A stretch of 64,000 nucleotides of DNA from Paragorgia papillata (lineage: Eukaryota; Cnidaria; Anthozoa; Scleralcyonacea; Coralliidae), in assembly GCA_035771165.1 (NCBI GenBank), contig JAWNZC010000225.1, positions 1,119,501 to 1,183,500 on the forward strand, in the 5' to 3' direction. Below are positions 11,330-22,838 of this stretch, one piece after another. The notes under the pieces are model-generated. The model did no database searches. It was not told where the DNA came from and saw nothing but the letters and a program-made list of their open reading frames with translations. A program made the position numbers and the translations under genes. How positions within the stretch are numbered: position 1 is the first letter of the stretch; each line of letters begins with the position of its first letter.

Positions 11330-11645
11330 GCCAGGAATTTTGTTTATTTTTATGGTAATATTTATAGGTTTTCGACCAGGTAACTTTATAAATTTATGAC
11401 CATAATTCCTGGTTAGAAATAATTAATCTAACCAGGATCCTGGTAATATTTATGGGCTTTTGACCAGGTAACTTGTTAAATGTATGACCATATTTCCTGG
11501 TTAACGTTTACCAGGATTCTGGTGAACTTATTTGACCAGGAATTCCTGGTTAAGTTCACCAGGATTGTGTCGATGGAATACTGACCCGGAGCCTGGTAAA
11601 AATTTGACCCCATCCTGGTGACATTTAACCAGAGTGTTTTTAGAG
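11330..11645. repeat. Array of ACCAGG/CCTGGT palindromic words
   Basis: Repeated TGACCAGG...CCTGGT elements, such as GACCAGGAATTCCTGGTTAA, occur about ten times with irregular spacing. The array stops a few bases before the duplicated HECT segment. Its nature is unknown; a decayed fold-back element is one reading. Confidence 0.6.
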
Positions 11646-11647
11646 TG

Positions 11648-12560
11648 TATGTTTTGGGAGAAATTCTTCGACTCTTTAACAGTCGGTACAAAAGTTCGAA
11701 TTCCTACAATACGACATGGTTATGAAGCTAAAGAATGGGATGCCATAGCATTATTCCTACTGAAAGGGTTTACGCAATGCAATTAATTCCCTCTTGCACT
11801 ATCACCAGTTTATATAAAACTGGTCCTCAGCGGGGAAGAATCAGTCACCAAAGAAGAGTTGCTGGAGGAATTGTTAAAGTTTGTTGCCAAAGACCAAGCC
11901 GATGTTGTACGGGAATGTTTGTCAGGGAATCTGGAGTGCGACAGTGAGAAAATACTGGAATTTCTTTCTGCTTACGATGTCAGGCAACTGCCCAATCAAA
12001 GCAACGTGAAAGAAATTTTTACAAAACTTGCCCGCAAAGAGATCGTACAAAAACCTCATTACATTACGGAGAGATGGAGCGCCATTTTACGACCTTTACA
12101 GGCTAATTTCGCGAATGGGATCAACAGTGTTTATGAGAAGTTGCAACCAACAACGAAGAAAGTCCTAAAAATGCTGAAGTGCGAACCAGAAAATGACAAT
12201 GAACGCCTTGTATTTGGCTATCTGAAACGATTCATCAAGGGACTGGAGAGTAACCAACTTACACGATTCCTGACTTTCACGACTGGATGTGACTTAATGG
12301 TATGCGATTGCCTCAGTATTAATTTTTTTCAAGTCGATGGTCTCGCAACAAGACCAATAGCCCACACCTGTGGTCCGTGCCTTGAACTCCCCACAACCTA
12401 TCAGTCATTTCCAGAGCTACGCGAAGAATTTTCGTCCATATTAGCACTAAGCACTTGGGAGATGGACATTGTTTGAATTATTTTTCTACACACATAATTA
12501 TATAGTTTCATAAATATATGGGCTGTAAGAAACTATAGGAGTGAAGTGCATGTTGAACAG
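11648..12560 (+). pseudogene. HECT-type pseudogene, copy 2 (segmental duplicate)
   Basis: Near-identical copy of 5193-6105. It begins inside the HECT N-lobe (YMFWEKFFDSL), so the 5' part and the frameshift of copy 1 are not included. It shares the in-frame TAA after GFTQCN, so that stop predates the duplication. From 11859 to 12476 the frame is open to the C-terminus and keeps AHTCGPCLELPTTYQSF. Two of the few differences are coding (Ala to Glu in CEPANDN; Leu to Phe after SIN). There is no upstream start region, so it is a truncated relic. Confidence 0.75.
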
Positions 12561-12597
12561 TAGCCTGCGTAGCTGGCGGTTTTAAGGGGTTGGGGTC

Positions 12598-12682
12598 TCG
12601 CGGGCGAGGGAGAAAAAGCGGGCGGAAGAGCGCGCGGGCGGAAGAGCGCGCGGGCGGAAGAGCGCGCGGGTGGAAGAGCGGA
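12598..12682. repeat. GC-rich 16-bp minisatellite
   Basis: About four to five copies of a unit like CGGGCGGAAGAGCGCG in otherwise AT-rich DNA. It sits about 160 bp upstream of the RecQ-like start and may be part of a CpG-rich promoter. Confidence 0.75.
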
Positions 12683-12839
12683 GCTGGAAATACCGCCTGC
12701 CACAAAACGTGGTGTTTTTGAATTACCCGTCCACTGGTGAACGGAAAATACTGATTGGTTAGTATTTAAGCTGTTGTCGATAGCTGTCATCAATCAAACC
12801 ACGGTGATCTGATCAAACGATTTTGGCTCACTTGAATCG

Positions 12840-13792
12840 TTGATGGTCATCAACATGGCCTCCGTGAAAGAGTGTGTTGTTAAAGCGTTGGAAACATTGA
12901 ATATTTTGAGAAATAGTCAGCGGGAAATTATTCTGAAAGAGCAACAAGAAGTTGCTGTGGAGGAACTTTTTTTGGGAAAAGATGTTCTCGCAGTTTTACC
13001 AACCGGTTTTGGAAAGAGTATGATCTTCACAATATTCGTTCTCGCAAGGCAAGAGATGCTCAAACGAGTGGAGAAGGACACTGCTACATGTGTTTTAGTC
13101 ATCTCTCCTCTCACCAGCATAGTTTCGGACCAGATAACAGAGATGCAGTCGTTGGGTTTCAATGCCGTGGAACTTTCCGAGCAAACTTTAGCAGATGTTA
13201 TACAATCTCCTCCGCAATTTGTTTACTGCAGTGCAGAAAGAGCCAGAGACAGAGCATTTCTTCAAGCCTTAAAGGACGACTGTAATCCACTACATCAACG
13301 TATGGCTACGATCGTTATCGATGAATCTCATACAGTGGAAACGTGGACAGGAAAAAGGTAAACGTTGCTTTTTAAAAATAAGTGTGTTTGATCAAATGAG
13401 GTATTCAATTATTGAGAGTCGCAAGACTAACCTATTAAAATACTATAAAATTACATTATATTGGTTTTGGCGTATAAACTTCTAGCCTCCTTCGCAGACG
13501 TTCTAATAAGCTTTATGGCTCGCTTTAGTATCGACTATCATACAGTAAAAACCCGCTAGCAAGAACCTAGCGGGTTTTTACTGTATCGTTGCTTCGCCTT
13601 CCGATAAAAACGACGAGAGTCGTCATTCATCATCACAATAATAACAAAGATGGTTGCATGTATTCTGCACTAGAGACTCGATAAAGTCTATACTAGTATA
13701 ATATATTGTTTTCCAATTTCAGGAAGAAGAAAGGAAAGAACAACAAGGCATTTAGAATCGCTTTTGGAAAACTTTCACTTCTCAACGCTTAA
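12840..13792 (+). CDS. Truncated RecQ-like helicase, two exons
   Basis: Exons are 12840-13357 and 13723-13792 (donor AAAAAG|GTAAAC, acceptor TTTCAG), with phase 2 conserved, giving about 195 aa. A better start may be the ATG at 12855 (ACATGGCC context). Motif I is LPTGFGKS (residues 52-59). VISPLTSIVSDQI is motif Ia-like, YCSAERAR is an intermediate motif, and the Walker B variant is IDESHTVETWTG, so DESH replaces the RecQ DEAH. The protein ends in FGKLSLLNA shortly after motif II, so motifs III-VI and the RQC region are absent. It could bind ATP but cannot be a complete helicase. Short RecQ-like genes of this type are frequent in invertebrate genomes. Its 3' end overlaps the convergent ZAD pseudogene. 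Confidence 0.65.
13358..13722 (+). other. Intron of the RecQ-like gene with a perfect hairpin
   Basis: The intron contains a near-perfect palindrome at about 13538-13585: ACAGTAAAAACCCGCTAG and CTAGCGGGTTTTTACTGT around a 7-nt loop. This looks like a very short MITE. Confidence 0.6.
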
Positions 13793-14377
13793 ACTTGCGA
13801 GGATTTCGTCAGGCCTAGGAGTGTTATCCTCGATGGCTGACCGCGCAATTGCTGCGCTTGTTATACTCGCAAATGCTAAGCTTTTTCTCGACGTGTTCTT
13901 TTTGCTAATACGTTCGCTAGCTTTGAATCCTTTCTTAACTTGTGGGTTACGATCAGGTGAAGAAACACTTGACGGTAATTGTCGCTTGTATCTAGTTGGG
14001 CTGACAGGTGAGTTGTGGTTTGTATCCGCTTTATTTGCTGGGTCTTGCGAAAGCTTTGAGTCGTTTAAACTGTTTTTGATGAAATTATATAGCTCACAGG
14101 CATTACTTATCTTTCGCGCACATGACTTGCAAACCCGGTCAGACTGATTGGAAGACTTGTCCACCAAAAATCCTAGGTTAATGCACAACTCCTGTAGCGT
14201 CGGCTTGTCCTCGCAGCCCTTTGAATGTCTAAAGAGATTTTCAGTTGAAATATACGATATTTTCTAAAAATCACCGTATTTGACTTTCAGGGAACATTGA
14301 CATAACCTGCAAAAATCGTTGGCACTCTGAACGTTCCGTTTTCTTCCTTTTTTTACTTTTTTCGTCGGAGTTTGCAT
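13775..14377 (-). pseudogene. ZAD-type zinc-finger protein with a premature TAG
   Basis: Reading from the ATG at 14377 on the minus strand: a basic segment (TPTKKVKKGRKRN), then FCRLCQC, then a TAG at 14266-14264. The same frame continues without another stop through ISTENLF, TLQELCINLGFLV and RVCKSCARKISNACELYNFI to 13775. The CxxC...CxxC layout with a helical YNFI end fits a ZAD (zinc-finger-associated) domain. The C-terminal half is basic, Ser-rich and otherwise unassigned. One base change separates it from an open frame, so it is either a recent pseudogene or a polymorphic allele. It converges on the RecQ-like gene and overlaps it by about 18 bp. Confidence 0.6.
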
Positions 14378-15560
14378 TCGCCGCTTGTATATACTGAAAT
14401 TTCATTAAATAACATTAATTATATTCCACATGGCTCGTTTTCTTTTGTTCTTTGGGGAGAATATATTCAATCTCCCCGGTCACTGAACTGTTTCAAAAGT
14501 TTATGGCGGTTTTGAGTAGCAATAGGGGAGTGCGGGGCTGAAAACAATGACCGACAACAATAGCAAAACAATTAATTCATATTCCCCTCTAATATTCCCC
14601 TCTAATAATCCCCTCTAATAATCCCCGCCAATATTTACCTCTAATATTCCCCGGCCACGTTTTCTTCCTTGCTCAAATTTGAAAAACAAAACAACATCAA
14701 GAATCCTTTAATAATACACACTTCAATAATACACACTTTAATAAGCCTTGTATCCAAGACCAAGTACACTTGAACCCGGCCATCACATTTTAAATGCAAC
14801 TGAACAATTGCTCAAATTGACAATTATTAGCTTCCGAACACACAATGTCATCCAATCCCCTACTCGCGCTAAAGGATGTGCGAAACTTATTTTGTGTTAA
14901 GAAAATCGCTTCATCCGACTCACTCATGTCTCAACGATGTGCAACTGTTTTCGTCAAACTTTAGCGTGTGTTATACCAAGCGAGCAAAACACTTTACAAT
15001 TCAAATTTAGCACTTGAAATTTTATTGGGTACGTAATGCTTTTATTCTATTGTTACAGCGCGCATCCCATGTCGTTGCTATTGTCTCTTCTGTCAACCTT
15101 GCACATGTGGAACATAAGCAAGTTATTTTGAGGCCCCTCGGGGATATCTTATTTATTCACCTCGGGCGAAGCAAATCTGAGCAAGCATGCATGCTGACGA
15201 GGGATACCAGTGATAAACGTACTTTTAAGAACAAAAATACATTGAGGTATAATCATGATATTATTCAATGTGTGCTTTAAACGTTTTAATATTAAATTTG
15301 TGTAAAAGGTGAAGCAAACAACGTTCTTGAACAAGGCTTGTTAAAATTTAAATATATCAAGAAAACATCCGAATTAGTTTTGCAGCTTATATATTTTTTT
15401 AAATTTACAAGCAAATTAATTTACAATACAAAAAGCCAAGGCTTCCAGTCCCCCGATGTAACATCGTATTATCTGCTGATGGCAGGGGTATCGTGGGGTG
15501 CCACCCATTCATTGTCGCTGGATTTTGGTTTTAAATTACATTAGAAATTACGAATTCTAA
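14378..15560. other. Intergenic, no gene seen
   Basis: It holds a small tandem run of TCCCCTCTAATA-like units at about 14581-14655 and a direct pair ATAATACACACTT at about 14711-14742. Otherwise it is AT-rich DNA. The open frame at 15014-15280 has no recognisable features. Confidence 0.4.
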
Positions 15561-15567
15561 CAGAACT

Positions 15568-15940
15568 TAGGTCCGTTTCAGACGGCGTATTTTTCATGAG
15601 CCGTATCTAATACTAATACGTTCGACCATAAAGAACAGTGTTTGATTCAGACGCCGTATTTATTGAGTCGAATATAATTAAATGCATATTCATATTCAAA
15701 AGATCAGCGGACTTTGATGAACTATATAATTTATGCATTAGATACGGCTCATGGAAAATACGTCGTTTGAATCAAAGTCGTACCACAGTCGAATAATACG
15801 ACCGCGACGGCCGTATTTAATAATTAGATCGAACTTATTACAAATTGCTGTATTTAACTGATTTCAGACGGCGTATTTTTCATGAACTTAATTTTAGTAT
15901 TAGATACAGGTCATGATAAATACGCCGTCTGAGACTAAAG
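15568..15940. mobile_element. Compound fold-back MITE
   Basis: TTTCAGACGGCGTATTTTTC occurs at the left end and again at about 15863. The inverse, AAATACGCCGTCTGAGAC, closes the right end at about 15936. An internal inverted copy (GATACGGCTCATGGAAAATA at about 15740) pairs with the left arm. Two related copies seem nested or recombined. Confidence 0.6.
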
Positions 15941-17747
15941 AATCTATCGATTACTGTCGTAGAAATACAACAGTTTCTGAACTGATTTTCGGCTTTGTAA
16001 TATTGTCATTATTCGTCTTCCCATTCCTCATCTTCTTCATCCAAATTCTCATTTTCTTCATCGCCACTATCAAAAAAGTCATCAACATCCATCGTCCCCT
16101 CAATTACTGGTTTCAAGATTGTTATCGCCTCCTTTATGACTCCCTTGCAGAAAAACAATCCAGACTTCAGCAAAGCCACCTCACCAGCCAAAGCGAGCCA
16201 AAGCGAGTCGGCTGAAGTTCGCCTTATACTTTCCCTATAGCACACAACAAAAGTAATGATAACAATAATTGCTTGTTTCTATCTAAGTTCTATTGTAATT
16301 GTATGAAAGTTACCTCTTCAATTTGTTGGATATCTTCTTCAACATGCTCATCAACTAGCTCGTCTAAAAGTAACGCCAGTCGAAATTAAATACGGTGTAA
16401 ATAATCTCAACAATAAAATTCACTTTGATTAGTCATACACAAACCTTTCTCTATGAAATTTAAACGAGCAGAAAGATTTGGCATGAGGCCAGGTTGTCTC
16501 TATAATAGCAAAGAAACCGGCGCATTTCCTCTTCCAAAAGTTTTACTTCTTCTTGCAGTCGTTTGCCAGTAAGATTACACCTCAGCAGGCTTTCTCTTTG
16601 CACGCAATGGTAATGCAGCTAAATCAGTTAAGAGGGAGAAATTATAAATCATGATCCAAGTTAATAGCACAATACTTATGAAGTAATCTATCTACCTTTG
16701 TTATCTTGGGGATCAATCCAGGGGTAGTTTCCATCAAGAACTTGCTCGGAGGTAAGGTCTGCGACTACTGCATTTACATTTTCGAGCATCCTGTTGATAA
16801 CGTTATACTGCTGAACAGAATCCTCCAGTTTCTTCTTTTCGTTCACGTTTTTGCTTCGCAATCTGGACATTTGTTTGGAAGAATCTGAAAAAAATATATA
16901 AAACACATATATAAAACACATATAAAATCAATGGCAATGGAAGAAGAGTCGGAATAAGTAGCTTAAATTTCTCGTTTCTTGTACAGTACGTGAACTGGAG
17001 TATGTTGACCAATAAGGAATGAAAATAAAGTTTGAATAACAATGAGTGTTACAAACTTATATTTTAAATATATTCACAGTAATATATCCATCAGTGATTT
17101 GTCAAAAAATCTTACCTGCCAACCGACTGATATTTTGTTTTCGTTGCAAAATTGAAAAGCACAGCATTTCAATCTCTTCACGGATTGCAACTCTTTTCTT
17201 TGACGCCAAAAGTTTTTTTCCCTCTTCAAGAGCTTTCACTTTCTCTGAATCGCATTCCACAACACCAAGACTTGATCCCAAAGTCTCTAATTTTCTCTTC
17301 TTTTGTTCAATGTCTTGCTCTTTACCCAACGCTTGATCGTAAAGGTCGCTGTTCCCAATTGCCATCCCCACACCGTCACTGGACTCTTCCACAAAGGGCT
17401 TTAAAGCTGCAGCCTCGCGTATTTCAGTGTTGAGTTGATAGAAAGTAATAAGGTCATTTTGACGCTTTGTCAACTCAAACTTTCCAGATAGTGTTCCTAC
17501 AAAACAAGCAGATAACTTAGTCGACAGCATATACTGTAAACGTCAGTCCAATGTAATGTAAAATAAAATTCTAAATTTAACGCCATGGAGTACACTTGCT
17601 ATGATATATACACACATACGTTTTCCGCATGCCATAATCTCAGCAACCCAAATCTCCAAGATATTGTTTTCCACATAATTCGTAACATTTACTTCTTTCA
17701 TTAGTTTTAAAAGCTCTTCCTTATTTTGTTCTATCAACTTCTTCACC

Positions 17748-17978
17748 TACAGTGCCCTTACAAAAAAGGTGTATAGGCCTTGCCTATAGGCCAACCTATA
17801 GGATCCTATAGGAAACCTATAGGCTTCTATAGGCAATTGGAACGTTTTCTATAGGTGACCTATAGGAATACAAGCCTATAGGCGACCAACCTATAGATCT
17901 CTATAGGCACGGAGTGCTTCTATAGGCAATTGGAACGTTCTCTATAGGTCGCCTATAGACTTTTTTCGTAAGGGTGTA
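17748..17978. mobile_element. CCTATAGG-rich MITE abutting a splice acceptor
   Basis: The left end TACAGTGCCCTTACAAAAAA and the right end TTTTTTCGTAAGGGTGTA are imperfect inverted termini beside TA. The body consists of repeated CCTATAGGC words and two copies of TTCTATAGGCAATTGG. The left end supplies the CTGTAG that serves as acceptor of the KDZ exon at 17746. A related element lies at about 32066-32305. Confidence 0.65.
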
Positions 17979-18482
17979 CCAAAAAAAGGAACAGAAAAAC
18001 CTAATATAAAGTACCAACAATGCTACAACCATTCATGTGATATAATATAGTAAATGAAAAAAACAACAAATCACTTTGCTATGAAAGAAACATACCGAAA
18101 CATATTTTTTGCAAAGACTGGTGGGAAGTTTTAAAACCTTTAGTTTGTTCCAGTGAAGTACGTGCTCTGTCAGCGCTTCGTTACGACCTAATAAGATAAA
18201 TGTAAAATTATAATAAAAAAATAACCTCACGAATTAGGATAATAATAAACATAATAAACAAAATAGGAAAAATAACAGCCATATTATTTTAACTGCCATA
18301 CACTTGTTATTTGACTGCATGTGCTGATGTGCAGCTAAGAGAAACCATGAATTATTTGTTTAAACAGAATAAATCATCTGTAATGCGAAGACTTTAAGGT
18401 AAAACTATACTTTATACTTTGTATTTTGCTCTATCTATATATGGTATTGAGCACTCTCTAACATTTCGTGAACCAAAACTCA

Positions 18483-18660
<178 letters not shown>

Positions 18661-19089
18661 ATACTGCCTATTTTAAAGCACACTACATTTTAATTTATAG
18701 CAAACCAACTGTATACTAACCCTGCCCTTCTCACTGGAAATACAGCCTAAAGATTTTATAAATGCTGCTTCCGAAGTACCAGGCATGTGTTTTCTTATAG
18801 AATCCCAAAGTCTAAATACATCTTCAGAAAAGACATAATTCAGGTTTGCAGGACTTCCTGGCCAGTAGCCCTCATTGATAATCTTTTCTAGTGTTAAAGG
18901 TGAAAAGTGCCCTCCACAACCAGTACAGTGATATGAACACAAATTCAAATCAAATCTTCCTACAAAAAAATAAATAATAAAAAAGCAACAATGTTTTGCT
19001 TAAAGGAAATTCTGGTTATCACTACCATGCAATCATTCAAAGATTTAATATATTATTACGTATATATATGAAGTCTGACTGTTCTGATT

Positions 19090-19172
19090 ACGTCTCAACA
19101 GCTCAGTGGTCAGAGCACCAATATGTTGATTTGGAGACCTAATGTAGGGTTCGATTCCTGGTTGGGGCAGTC
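19090..19172 (+). repeat. tRNA-derived SINE-like unit (arm 1)
   Basis: CAGCTCAGTGGTCAGAGC is a D-arm/A-box and GGTTCGATTCC a B-box. GTCTCAA and TTGGGGC can pair as an acceptor stem. The anticodon loop would read ATGTTGA, giving GTT (Asn) after U33. The variable region is too long and the T stem imperfect, so this is a tRNA-like pseudogene or SINE head rather than a tRNA. Its flanks, GACTGTTCTGATT and GGCAGTCAG, recur at 52640-52830. Confidence 0.55.
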
Positions 19173-19249
19173 AGTTTTTCATAATATTTTTCATATTATA
19201 ATCATTATTAAATCCTCTCTTCATTTAAAATATTATATATTTATATACA

Positions 19250-19252
<3 letters not shown>

Positions 19253-19320
<68 letters not shown>
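19253..19320. repeat. TA microsatellite
   Basis: A (TA)n tract between the SINE-like unit and the fold-back element; shorter in arm 2. Confidence 0.9.
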
Positions 19321-19321
<1 letters not shown>

Positions 19322-19375
19322 TATTTATCACATACTTGTGCCTTTATCAGGGCGATAACAGCGGGACATAAAAAC

Positions 19376-19531
19376 GATGAGGTTATCTATATTCGTGACT
19401 TGGTAATATCAGTTTTATCGCTTGAGGGATATGGTAATTGTCCCTCGTTCGCTACACTCACTCGTGACAATTTCAATATCGTCCTCAAGCGATAAAACTG
19501 ATATCACCACGCTCCTCATTTGATAACCTAT

Positions 19532-19532
<1 letters not shown>
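19376..19532. mobile_element. Fold-back MITE
   Basis: AATATCAGTTTTATCGCTTGAGG and its inverted counterpart (CTCAAGCGATAAAACTGATAT) form the stem. Outer pairs are GAGGTTATC and GATAACCT. The loop carries CGTTCGCTACACTCACTCGTG. It is flanked by TA tracts and repeated in arm 2. Confidence 0.65.

Positions 19533-19540
<8 letters not shown>

Positions 19541-19608
<68 letters not shown>
19541..19608. repeat. TA microsatellite
   Basis: A (TA)n tract adjoining the fold-back element. It is followed by CTGAAGAAGGGTGTGGGCCC. Confidence 0.9.
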
Positions 19609-21220
19609 CTGTATATATCTGAAGAAGGGTGTGGGCCCGAAATGTTAATAAGGAAAAAAGTTTTTATCCCTTCCACATTGATGATTTTATCTTAGTTCTT
19701 TGGAATTGCAATGTTGAGAGCTGGCTCTTTGACTGAATATACATAAGAAAAATCCATACCATTATTTGTTACAATAATGCATGTTTCATCTGATGGAATG
19801 AGAGAAAGTGTCCCATGTTCCTGGCAATATACACACTCTTCACATAGCAAAAATGGAGCACATTTTCCTGTATGATTAATCTGGTATAGTGAATGTAGTA
19901 ATAAGCCTGAATGCACCCCTACAAAAAATATATAAACAAAAAGACATAGACATCAATAAACTTCTAAATTCTTTAACAACATTGACACTTACTAATACAT
20001 TCTAAGGATCCATTTCCTAACAGAGTTATGGTAGGAGGAACTGGTTGGAAGAAGCCATTTGACCATATATCACGGTCATGCAACGGGTTCTTATTGTGCA
20101 CTGTCTCATCACAATTGGAACAAATTAATGCAGCCGGACCACAGTGACTACATCGAATCACCGCATGCTCTTTTCTGCAAATGAAGCAGAGGGTTTCCGA
20201 GGAGGGGATAGCATAGCTCTTGAGAAGGGCAGTAAAATATAGAAGCTCTGCTATTTTCCCACTTAGCCTCCACAGCCTGCATCCTTCTTGTCCATGCAGA
20301 CTGGGTGTTATTATTCATTTCTTTAGTGATCTTTTCACAGTTTTTAATACAACTTGCCAAATCTTCTACAAGATCAACAAAATAATGAAACGGTATATGT
20401 TAATACTGAGATTCATGTTAGTTTACAAGCCAAAAAGTGAAAAGTCAACAACAGAACTGAAAAAGGGCATCTCATTTTAAACTTGTCACTATCTATCCTC
20501 AATGGGTTCAAACCTAATTGAAAAAATTATAATTACAACATATTATAGGGCAAAAAGACAAATTATAAAAATATACTGTCCACAAACTAGTGTGCTGCAG
20601 CTCAGTCAAACTCTGTGAAAGGGTGCAGAAAAAAGCCAACACTAAAGTGTGGGCTCACAACAATATATACACACAACAAAGGTACCGACCTGCTAATGGC
20701 ATATCGTCAAATGTTTCCTCGTCGACGTCGTTGATGTCAGAGTCGAAGCCATTGCCAGGATGAGTCGTATCACCCTCATATTCTTCGCCACTCAGCTCTA
20801 TAAAGTCAAAACAGTTCACCTGTAACTGGACGTCCGGACACCCATTATCTTCTTATAAAAACATATAACAATCATTTATTTAAATTTTCTATTCATATTA
20901 ACGCTAATTTTACCTGTATTGTTGACAGTACGGCTTGAGACAGTACGGCTTGAAACAGCACCAGGACGTGTTCCTTTTCTAGCAGCACGCTCAGCAACAG
21001 ATCGATACCTGTACGGTTTGCTGCTGGAACGAACTCTTTTACCGCTGCCATCATAGCTAAAAAACAAGTTACTACGCTTCGGAGACCTTTGCTTCTTCAA
21101 AGAACTGGCCACATTTCTCAGGTTTTCCAGACTAGCCTCTAAAGAAAGTGTTCGTTTAGACGATTTTTCACTCTTCGAGGTCGCCATTTTGAAAATTATT
21201 GTACTCCGTTGCAAAGGCAT

Positions 21221-22838
21221 GGGTCCTGGGTCCTACTTGATGATTGCATTACCCATAATGGGGTAATTCCAGACCGTTGGACATATACCTATTATTGGTA
21301 ATCTCAGACTGAGGATGTGTTGCGCATACACCAGGTGAGAATATTTGGCATAGATTACGGTTTATAAATAATTGTAAAAACAGTCTATTCATGCTGCAAT
21401 ATATGTGGTTAAACTACTACCCAAACATTTGGCACGAATATTGGACATGGTGAGAAACTTTGTCTGAAGTTTTGCATTGCAAGATAATCTAAGATAATAA
21501 TCGTATCAACGCACATGTATTAAACGTCTTGTCTTCGTACACAATATATTTAATACTAGAAGTTACTATCGCAAGGGAAGTGCTGCCTGAAAAGCCATGG
21601 GAAGCCTGAAGCGAAACGACTTTCTGTATGTAGCGAAACGACTTTAACTCATTCCTGTCCTAGGGCTTCCCCAGAGGTGAATAAAATCGTCTGGTGTTAG
21701 CCAGAATAAAATAGTCTGGCGTTAGCCAGAATAAAATACTAAAGACCAATTCGGACAAGAAAGAGTTATTAATGTAGCGAAACGACTTTACGTATGTAGC
21801 GAAACGACTTTAATGTAGCGAAACGACTTGTAGCGAAACGACTCTGTAGCGAAACGACCGGATACCTGGAGAAAGACAGCAAAAGCACCAAAAAAGGCCA
21901 CCGGTATAAAATAATTACTGTAGTGGATTTGGCGTACACGTGATATCGGGAATTATTCCAATCTTGGTCAATGTTATCCACCTCAGCTTTCCGCTTTGGC
22001 AAATACACATGAAACATTGCCCTCAGTCTGGATTATATACATTTATTGAAAAGTACAGCACACAGTGCCTTCAGAGTAAACGGTATCACTTATTGTTCTT
22101 ATCAGGGGTGAAAAAGATAGTCAATTTAGATAGTTTTAAATTTTAAATTACGCTTGATATGGGCAGTGATTCAATTTAACACAAATATACCCGATGCCTA
22201 CAAGTCCGCAGGAAATTTTGAAACTCTAGGTTGTGCTCCCAGGAAGAAAATTATTTTTTTCACCCCTGGTTCTTATTATCACTGTCCTGTACTGTACTGT
22301 ACTGTACTGTACTTGCATGCTTATCTTATTGTGTACTATATGGTAGTTGTCGGTTAAATGGAACATGTACCAATTGCATTAATATTCCAATGTACAAGGT
22401 TTATTTACATTGTACGGTAACATAAGGGGTGTGTGTAAGAACAATAATAGTCACTGGTACCATATTAACTAAAAAAATAATAAAATTTAACTTCAAAGTT
22501 ACACAAAAGCAACAGAAAATGGCTTCAAAGTTGCACAATATCAATAAAAGCTGACTCTGTCGTTCAAAGTTGCTTTAAAAGCAAAATTAAATAGTAATGT
22601 AATTTAGCAGTGGTACATTAACAAGAAAAATTGATGTGTTTGTTGTGTGCTGGCTGCTGAACATAAACATGGCTTACACGAAATTTGAATGTAGTATTAA
22701 AATGAAACATGCTTTTACTGAGCTTATAAAAACAAACTACATGCTCAGTAAAATCTTAAAACTGAAAAAAGAAAATTACAGTAAAGAAAAAGCTGACTGC
22801 CTTTCTGAATGAATCAAAGTTGTTGTAAACTGGTAATA
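21221..22838. other. Non-coding part of arm 1
   Basis: It holds repeated GTAGCGAAACGACTTTA units at about 21617-21858, a duplicated TTAGCCAGAATAAAATA word at about 21700-21735, and a TGTAC pentamer run at about 22290-22312. No gene is recognised. Confidence 0.5.

Noticed and set aside
19090..19172. Functional tRNA-Asn gene
   Set aside because: Variable region too long, imperfect T stem, and the sequence recurs in repeats; it is better explained as a SINE head.
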